A stretch of DNA of 64,000 nt from Saprospiraceae bacterium (GTDB lineage: Bacteria; Bacteroidota; Bacteroidia; Chitinophagales; Saprospiraceae). The notes below the pieces were generated by a model. The model did not search any database, was not told the origin of the DNA, and was given only the letters and a program-made list of their open reading frames with translations. The stretch is taken from assembly GCA_016711125.1 (NCBI GenBank), contig JADJTQ010000012.1, positions 186,001 through 250,000 on the forward strand, in the 5' to 3' direction. The position numbers and the translations under genes are program-made. Shown here piece by piece: positions 58,422-64,000 of this stretch (the stretch's first letter is position 1; each line of letters begins with the position of its first letter).

Positions 58422-59462
58422 ATGGATTTAAGAAAAAAGCATCTGGAAAGACTGCGGATGCGTCGTTGCTTCGATATTGCCCGTTTAGGTATTCGTGCTG
58501 TTAAGACTAATCCGGCTGTTGGAGCACTTATTGTTAAGGGTGATACGATCATTTCGGAAGACTATCATAAGAATTTTGGAGGCCCCCATGCTGAGGTCAA
58601 TGCCATTTCATCAATATCTAGTCGGGACCTTGCCCACTCTTCAATTTATGTATCGCTAGAACCATGTGCGCACTATGGGAAGACTCCTCCATGTGTCGAT
58701 TTGCTTATGGGTTCAGGTATTGATCATTGCATCATTAGCAGTATTGACCCAAATCCGTTGGTGCAAGGCAGGGGAGTTGAAAAGCTTAGATCAGGAGGCA
58801 TAAAAGTCACTGAGGGCATTAATCGCCTAATTGGCCAGGAGGTGTTAAGGCCATTCAAAGTTCAACAGAAGTTTAAGAGACCTTACATCATCTTGAAATG
58901 GGCCCAATCACTAGACGGTTTTTTGGGGCGAAAAAACGAGCGGATCAAAATTAGTAGTCCTGTGTCGGATCGACTGGTACACAAGTGGAGGGCGGAAACA
59001 GATAGCATCATGGTGGGTAGTAATACCGTGATCATTGACAATCCACATCTTTCTAACCGATTATATTTTGGAGAGAATCCAGTGAGGGTGATCTTGGATC
59101 GTCAAGCCCAAATATCACCTTCAGCGCCTATTTGGACTGATCAAATAAGGACCTTTTACTTCTCAAACAGGAAGCGTAAGTTTCATAATCCATTGATTGA
59201 GTCCTTCGTGCTTAATGAGGTCAAAGAACCACTTTTGCAGCTTTTTTCCCAGCTTTATCGTTTAAATATTGGTTCGGTCTTGGTCGAAGGTGGATCCACT
59301 CTTGTCAGGGCTTGTATGAATCAAGATCTGTGGGATGAGGCCCGCGTTATTATTAGTCCAGTAAACCTAAACCATGGGCTTAATGCACCAGCATTGGCTA
59401 CAGATCCGGCTCGTAGACAGCAGTTAGGCAGGGATCAAATCGCCTTTTACTACCATCAATAG
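58422..59462 (+). CDS. ribD: Bifunctional riboflavin biosynthesis protein RibD
   Basis: A 346-residue fusion of deaminase and reductase for the second and third steps of riboflavin synthesis. The N-terminal cytidine-deaminase-type domain binds zinc through H56 and E58 (HAEVNAI) with C82 and C91 (PCAHYGKTPPC). The C-terminal reductase begins near residue 150 with YIILKWAQSLDGFLG and contains WRAETDSIMVGSNTV and VLVEGGSTLVRA. Length is normal. It is monocistronic here, and no other rib gene is present in the window. Confidence 0.96.
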   Translation: MDLRKKHLERLRMRRCFDIARLGIRAVKTNPAVGALIVKGDTIISEDYHKNFGGPHAEVNAISSISSRDLAHSSIYVSLEPCAHYGKTPPCVDLLMGSGIDHCIISSIDPNPLVQGRGVEKLRSGGIKVTEGINRLIGQEVLRPFKVQQKFKRPYIILKWAQSLDGFLGRKNERIKISSPVSDRLVHKWRAETDSIMVGSNTVIIDNPHLSNRLYFGENPVRVILDRQAQISPSAPIWTDQIRTFYFSNRKRKFHNPLIESFVLNEVKEPLLQLFSQLYRLNIGSVLVEGGSTLVRACMNQDLWDEARVIISPVNLNHGLNAPALATDPARRQQLGRDQIAFYYHQ

Positions 59463-59577
59463 ATCGAATTTTGTTAAAATTAGTTTAAAAGGTCGGGTGT
59501 AACCATCCAGGGCGTTGTCTTTCCTGTTACAATGTCGTTACTTAGTGGTTGGAAATATTGTAAACAGAAGATAGAAT

Positions 59578-60117
59578 ATGAAATTCTTGCTGAAGAGTGT
59601 TGTCATTTCCAGTATTCTTTCCTTGGCGATCACCCATTCATTATTTAGCCAACAGATCAAATGGATGTCATTTGACGAGGCCGTTGTTGCATATCAACAT
59701 GAAAAAAAGAAGATCATTGTAGATATTTTCACCGACTGGTGCACATGGTGCCAAAAAATGGATCAATCTACCTTCCAGAATGCGTTCATTGCCAACTATA
59801 TTAACGAACATTTCTATCCGATAAAATTTAATGCCGAGCAACAGGATAAAATTTCATTTAATGGCAAAGAATATTTCTATGTGAAGAGTGGCCGAAGCGG
59901 TTATCATGAGCTGGCAGTCGAATTAGCACTAGGTCGGCTTAGTTACCCCACAATTGTTTTTCTAGATGAAAATCTGCAGGTCATTCAGGCATTGCGTGGT
60001 TTTCAGTCAGCTCTGCGATTTGAGCAGATTATGACTTACTTCGCTCAAGATTTTCACAAAACTACTCCGTGGTCAAAGTTCAGTGAAAATTATCAGACAT
60101 TCATCAGCCACAACTAA
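59578..60117 (+). CDS. Exported thioredoxin-like protein
   Basis: A 179-residue thioredoxin-fold protein with a signal peptide (SVVISSILSLAITHSLFSQ). The active site is C55-T-W-C58 in IFTDWCTWCQKM, like DsbD-C or YyaL/DUF255-type thioredoxins, and the cis-proline loop is RLSYPTIVFLD. It probably handles disulfides or carries out reduction in the periplasm. The gene stands alone, with no DsbD partner near. Confidence 0.87.
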   Translation: MKFLLKSVVISSILSLAITHSLFSQQIKWMSFDEAVVAYQHEKKKIIVDIFTDWCTWCQKMDQSTFQNAFIANYINEHFYPIKFNAEQQDKISFNGKEYFYVKSGRSGYHELAVELALGRLSYPTIVFLDENLQVIQALRGFQSALRFEQIMTYFAQDFHKTTPWSKFSENYQTFISHN

Positions 60118-60172
60118 CCGAAACACTTAAAATCCCAAAAGCCTCCTAGCGGATTCGCTCGAAGATCACGTC

Positions 60173-61714
60173 CTATTTTTTAATCCCCAAAACCCCTAGA
60201 ATACCACGAGTTATTTCCCGTGCTAAAGAACGTCCAATTTGCCGCGTGGTGTTATCCCAGGTGCGTTCGAGTTGAGTCTTCCGAGGTCTACCTCTGGTTG
60301 ATGTCTGCCGAGCCTTTTCCTGTTGGCGTTGCATCTCAGCCCGATGATCTTCTTCCTGAGCTACCTTAATTTTGTCAGCAAGGATTTCATATGCACTGTC
60401 TCTATCCAGCTCCTGGTTGTATTTTTGCACCAAATAAGATTCACGAACAATATAGTTGATCTCGGATGGGGACAGGATATCCATGCGTGATTGCGGTGCT
60501 CTCAGCATTGTGTGTACCAAAGGAGTAGGTCGCCCTTTTTCGTCAAGCACACTGATCAAGGCCTCCCCTATCCCAAGCTCAGTCAGCATTTGATCGATGT
60601 TATAATAACTACTGATTGGAAAGTTTTGAGCAGCCAACTTGATAGCTTTTCGATCACTGGCAGTAAAAGCACGTAACGCATGCTGAATCTTCATACCTAG
60701 TTGACCTAAGACCTCATTGGGGATATCAGCAGGATTTTGAGTTACAAAAATGATTGCGATGCCCTTAGAACGTATCAATTTAATAATGGACTCTAGCTGA
60801 TCAAGCAAAGCCTTTGAGGCCTCCTTAAATACGAGATGGGCCTCATCGATAAAAATGACCAGTTTAGGTTGATCTACATCACCTTCCTCCGGAAACGTTG
60901 CATAAATTTCGGCCAACATTTGCAGCATAAAAGTTGAGAAAAGATTTGGCCTATCCTGGATGTCAGTCAACCTAACTATCGAAACTATGCCCTTACCGTC
61001 ATCTGAAATCCTGATCAGATCACTCATATCAAAGCTTTTCTCACCAAAAAATTTCTCACCACCCTGCTGTTCAAGCTCAATGATCTTGCGAATAATGGTA
61101 CCCATAGAGGCAGTCGAAATGCGGCCATATTCTGCTTCAATTTCTTCCTTGCCCTCTCCGGTCAGCCACTGTAGCGATTTTTTAACATCCTTTAGATCAA
61201 GCAGTGGTAATCCATGGTCATCGCAGTATTTGAAAATCACGGAGATAATACCTTGTTGCGTTTCGTTTAGGTTAAGAATTTTACTAAATAAAACCGGACC
61301 GAATTCGGTTACAGTAGCCCTCAACTTTACTCCCTTTTCTTCCGACAAGGTTAAAAATTCTACTGGACTCGAATCTGCCTCAAATGGAATTCCAATCAGA
61401 GCATGACGTTCGTCAATTTTTGGATGACCTTCAGTTGCTTTTGCAATACCACTTAGATCTCCTTTAACATCCATCATCAGGACCGGAACACTCTGGGCTG
61501 ACAACTGCTCTGCCAGGACCTGTAATGTTTTGGTTTTACCAGTGCCTGTAGCACCTGCAATCAACCCGTGTCTGTTAAGAGTTTTCAATGGGAGATAGAC
61601 CATCGTACCGGTTAGATTTTTCTTATTAAGCATTGCCCCTCCTAACAGTATTTGAGGTCCCTTAAATTGGAAGGCAGTATTTATCTCTTCAATGAAAACC
61701 CGGATATCTGTCAT
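60173..61714 (-). CDS. HerA-like ATPase (DUF853, YjgR family)
   Basis: A 513-residue P-loop ATPase of the FtsK/HerA superfamily, DUF853 branch. Walker A is GATGTGKTKT at about residues 53-62, Walker B LVIFIDEAHLVF near 286, and the sensor AIIFVTQNPADIP near 318. The C-terminal 60 residues are basic with RGRPRKTQ, which resembles an AT-hook. The E. coli relative YjgR has no firm function; DNA translocation or DNA repair is suggested by superfamily. No NurA-type nuclease neighbours it, but an exported nuclease gene lies 4 bases upstream on the same strand. Confidence 0.88.
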   Translation of the reverse strand: MTDIRVFIEEINTAFQFKGPQILLGGAMLNKKNLTGTMVYLPLKTLNRHGLIAGATGTGKTKTLQVLAEQLSAQSVPVLMMDVKGDLSGIAKATEGHPKIDERHALIGIPFEADSSPVEFLTLSEEKGVKLRATVTEFGPVLFSKILNLNETQQGIISVIFKYCDDHGLPLLDLKDVKKSLQWLTGEGKEEIEAEYGRISTASMGTIIRKIIELEQQGGEKFFGEKSFDMSDLIRISDDGKGIVSIVRLTDIQDRPNLFSTFMLQMLAEIYATFPEEGDVDQPKLVIFIDEAHLVFKEASKALLDQLESIIKLIRSKGIAIIFVTQNPADIPNEVLGQLGMKIQHALRAFTASDRKAIKLAAQNFPISSYYNIDQMLTELGIGEALISVLDEKGRPTPLVHTMLRAPQSRMDILSPSEINYIVRESYLVQKYNQELDRDSAYEILADKIKVAQEEDHRAEMQRQQEKARQTSTRGRPRKTQLERTWDNTTRQIGRSLAREITRGILGVLGIKK

Positions 61715-61718
61715 GATT

Positions 61719-62624
61719 CTAGCGGTTATTCCAGTTGTTTACTCTTGTTTGGTATCGTTTGTAATCAAATGTCCATTTCTCCAAATCGACTTGCTGCTCA
61801 ATTGAGTCCTCTAAGTTATCGGTAAATAACTCATAGAAAAAATCCAAACCGGTTTTTTCCTCGACTTCATCAATCGAATGCACATATTTCTGTAGAGGTC
61901 GGTCTGAGACATCGTTAGGAATGACAAAGGCAATGGCTCTGACTTCCGGAGCCAGATGATCAAGAATCACTTTGAAAAAAGCTTGAGGCACGGCGACTTG
62001 ATTGGCACCAATATAAGTTAAGTTTGCCTTAGAGAATAAAGGGCCGGAAACAATGTAAAGTGATCGGTTTTCTCGTGCCCAGTCTCTGGTTTGTTCTTCG
62101 AGCTCTCTCCAGATACCGCCGTTGCATGCATAGGTTTGTGGGCTGATATTGCTCAATAAAAAGGTTTCTTCCATGGTCTTTAAGGAGTAAGCCCGGTCAG
62201 CTGCCGGAACCAGGTGTCCTTTAGTGTATCCCGAGTTTTTATAATCATAATAAGTGGCCGACCCAGTCTTAATGTTTAGATCTTCCTTAAAGTAATCGGT
62301 ACGGGAAACTTTTGGGCCATTGAGATGATCGATGTTCAGTTCATAAGCTACCCAGCTGGGTTGCTCTGTTTTTTCATTGTAGGCCAGAGTAAATCCTTTG
62401 TATTGGTATATGGGATCATTTTGAGGTCCAGGCAAATAGAAGGTTGAAGAACTGGAAGTCGCGGTGGAGTCTTGTCGGTCATAGAGTTGGCCAATCCAGC
62501 TGTCAAGACTGGATTTTGATAACAACAAAATAGCCACCACAATACCCAATGCTATCAGGATTTTTAAATATCCCGATAAGAAGCCTCTGGCCTGACTCCG
62601 GTGATTGGATCTAAATTTTGCCAA
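61719..62624 (-). CDS. DNA/RNA non-specific endonuclease (NUC1 family)
   Basis: A 301-residue nuclease with an N-terminal membrane anchor (LKILIALGIVVAILLLS, about residues 20-37). The beta-beta-alpha metal nuclease motif is YTKGHLVPAAD with the catalytic histidine (usual form DRGH), followed by FLLSNISPQ with the metal-binding asparagine. Family members cut DNA and RNA without sequence preference. The anchor places the enzyme outside the inner membrane. It starts 4 bases before the HerA-like gene ends its upstream gap, so both are likely co-transcribed, though their compartments differ. Confidence 0.88.
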   Translation of the reverse strand: MAKFRSNHRSQARGFLSGYLKILIALGIVVAILLLSKSSLDSWIGQLYDRQDSTATSSSSTFYLPGPQNDPIYQYKGFTLAYNEKTEQPSWVAYELNIDHLNGPKVSRTDYFKEDLNIKTGSATYYDYKNSGYTKGHLVPAADRAYSLKTMEETFLLSNISPQTYACNGGIWRELEEQTRDWARENRSLYIVSGPLFSKANLTYIGANQVAVPQAFFKVILDHLAPEVRAIAFVIPNDVSDRPLQKYVHSIDEVEEKTGLDFFYELFTDNLEDSIEQQVDLEKWTFDYKRYQTRVNNWNNR

Positions 62625-62675
62625 TGATGCCGGAAGATAACAAGATTAAAAAATGAGAAATACAAACAAACATGA

Positions 62676-64000
62676 CTAGCGGATCAAGGTAACATCACCA
62701 GCAAAATATTGCTTAGAGCCATCGATAAAGGAAAGAACAATCCGATAAACATAGACGTCAGGAGTCAAGATCCTCGAGCCTGTCTTCCCATCCCAACCAG
62801 CCGATTCATCATTCACCTGAATTTCCCTTGTCTGAAACAAACGCTCACCCCAGCGATTAAAGATCTCGAAAGCCTCAATGTTATACTCATATCGACCAGC
62901 CATATAGAAATAGTCATTAAGTCCATCTCCATTCGGACTGAATGCATTGGGTATCCAGATGTAAACATTCCGGTCAACCACCACGTCAATAAAATCTGAC
63001 TCTTCACAGCCGGCTGCATCAGTCACTGTGCCCCGATAGCGGGTATCACAAAATGGGGTCACAATAGTCGTTGCGCAGTCCACGCATTTAATGGTACTGA
63101 TTTCATCAGCCTCAGTCCATTTGTACGAGTATGGACCAAGGCCGATCACATCAGGAGAGAGGTTAAAACCGTCTCCTAAATTGACTTTTCGATCTTCACC
63201 TAACTCTATGATGAGAGGCGGCGAGAATTCTACTTCAATAGTGTCATAAGCAACCTCACAAATGGTTCGTGCTTCTACCCAATACTTGCCGGGTCTGGTC
63301 ACATTTAAACTGATATTACCGGACCCATCTTGCCAAAGATATTCCGCCCCCACTTGACTGCCACTTAGTTTTAATGTATCACCTTCACAGACTAACCTAT
63401 TTTGGCTTTGCAGATCGACAAATAATGGCACTACAAGCAGTCTGGTAGGATCGTTTTGTGCAAGTGTAGTGGGGTCATCTGACAAGGTGAAACTACCCAA
63501 AGACGCAGGTAGTCCATCCAGACGCGCTTGATTCAAATATAAACCGGAGGTGTTCTCCCCTATTCGCACCTTCACGGATATACTGTCGATTCCCAACGGT
63601 ATAGTTAGATTATTAATTAATAATTCATTTGGATTGCCCGTGTCGATAATGTCTCCTCCGAATGGATTTCTCAATACTTCAAGGATTTCAAATCCGGCCG
63701 GCATCGGATCATAAAACTGAACTCCAGATCGGGGTATGGCACTTGCATTGGCGATCACAAAAGTGTAAATTACGTCAGAGCATGGTGCTGCCGTTTTTGG
63801 AAGCACTTTCTTTTCAAGCTTTACCGTATAAGGGCAGGAACAACCATCACTACGATCGGCATTTTCACCAGTTGTGCGTACTGTGAGATTACCAGACGTT
63901 TTATTGATTTGAAACAGCGTGTTTTGCAAATTATCACCATCCGGGCGACCGTAACCGTACAAATTACCAAATGCGTCAAAGAAAAGGGTGCCCATCGAGG
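62676..64000 (-). CDS. Large T9SS-exported protein, C-terminal part (cut by window edge)
   Basis: The frame is open through base 64000, so the N-terminus lies outside; about 441 residues are visible. After SMGTLFFDAFGNLYGYG (end of a propeller-like region) comes a DUF11-like domain (YTVKLEKKVLPKTAAPCSD, YTFVIANASAIPRSGVQFYD), an Ig/PKD-like region (LWQDGSGNISLNVTRPGKYW) and finally a gliding-motility-associated type B T9SS sorting domain: WIPNAFSPNGDGLNDYFYM, IEAFEIFNRWGERLFQT and TPDVYVYRI. It should be attached to or released from the cell surface. Likely an adhesin or structural protein. Confidence 0.9.
   Translation of the reverse strand, partial: SMGTLFFDAFGNLYGYGRPDGDNLQNTLFQINKTSGNLTVRTTGENADRSDGCSCPYTVKLEKKVLPKTAAPCSDVIYTFVIANASAIPRSGVQFYDPMPAGFEILEVLRNPFGGDIIDTGNPNELLINNLTIPLGIDSISVKVRIGENTSGLYLNQARLDGLPASLGSFTLSDDPTTLAQNDPTRLLVVPLFVDLQSQNRLVCEGDTLKLSGSQVGAEYLWQDGSGNISLNVTRPGKYWVEARTICEVAYDTIEVEFSPPLIIELGEDRKVNLGDGFNLSPDVIGLGPYSYKWTEADEISTIKCVDCATTIVTPFCDTRYRGTVTDAAGCEESDFIDVVVDRNVYIWIPNAFSPNGDGLNDYFYMAGRYEYNIEAFEIFNRWGERLFQTREIQVNDESAGWDGKTGSRILTPDVYVYRIVLSFIDGSKQYFAGDVTLIR

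Noticed and set aside
1..64000. tRNA and rRNA genes
   Set aside because: I looked for T-arm-like GGTTCGAATCC motifs and rRNA landmarks in the intergenic regions and found none; a covariance search would be decisive.

Overview
The window looks like a chromosomal piece of a Bacteroidota bacterium, most likely of the Saprospiria/Saprospiraceae type. Signs of this are PorT of the type IX secretion system (T9SS), two proteins with T9SS sorting domains (one type A, one gliding-associated type B), the parA-parB-DUF5683 order, the ubiE-porT pair, gyrA followed by a TPR protein, and promoters of the Bacteroidota TAnnTTTG type. No rRNA, tRNA, CRISPR array, prophage or complete insertion sequence was found.

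Layout. 1-2.2 kb: two ABC transporter ATPase genes and a small membrane protein. 2.2-6.8 kb: fmt, an SCP2 protein, parA-parB-DUF5683 and a UPF0173 hydrolase. 7-17.7 kb: mostly housekeeping genes (lipB, ychF, acpH, ubiE-porT, gyrA, TPR protein, TRAP permease pair). 17.7-22 kb: poorly coding DNA with a DUF2141 gene, an LEA-like protein and a histone H1-like repeat protein. 22-32.4 kb: membrane acyltransferase, tkt, NdpA-like protein, ArnT-like glycosyltransferase, YkgJ protein, MFS exporter, methyltransferase and an XRE-Fic protein. 32.4-41.7 kb: accessory region with a ThuA-like protein, a RES/Xre toxin-antitoxin pair, a DapA-like aldolase, methyltransferases, a GT-C membrane protein and a methyltransferase-glycosyltransferase fusion. 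41.7-64 kb: biotin carboxylase, S24 regulator, tpiA, a DUF1800/DUF1501 pair, an exported NIF3-like lipoprotein, an esterase, lysA, PAP2 phosphatase, glmM, two cysteine desulfurase-family genes, an AP2-domain protein, ribD, a thioredoxin-like protein, a HerA-like ATPase, an exported nuclease and a large T9SS-exported protein.

The most striking property is the number of broken reading frames. I count about 24 lesions in 16 otherwise well-conserved coding loci, including gyrA, tkt and ubiE/porT. Nearly all are one-base gains or losses in short homopolymers, and every affected gene regains a normal family length with the full C-terminal sequence once they are corrected. One missing A restores ubiE and porT together. 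Residual long-read assembly error is the simplest explanation. Twelve of the lesions lie within 5.5 kb (33.9-39.3 kb), and four are in-frame stop codons rather than indels: two TAG in lysA, one TGA in the DapA-like gene and one TGA in the GT-C gene. Homopolymer error does not explain those four.

Working together: PorT serves the T9SS that would export the DUF1501 and type B proteins; ParA/ParB segregate the chromosome; fmt, lipB, ribD, tkt, tpiA, accC, glmM and lysA are core metabolism; the 36-41 kb block with GT-C, GT2 and methyltransferase genes looks like surface glycan or lipid modification. No clearly new multi-gene system stands out. The best leads are the self-regulated XRE-Fic protein, the AP2 protein with a degenerate HNH domain, the secreted NIF3 homologue and the double-amber lysA.
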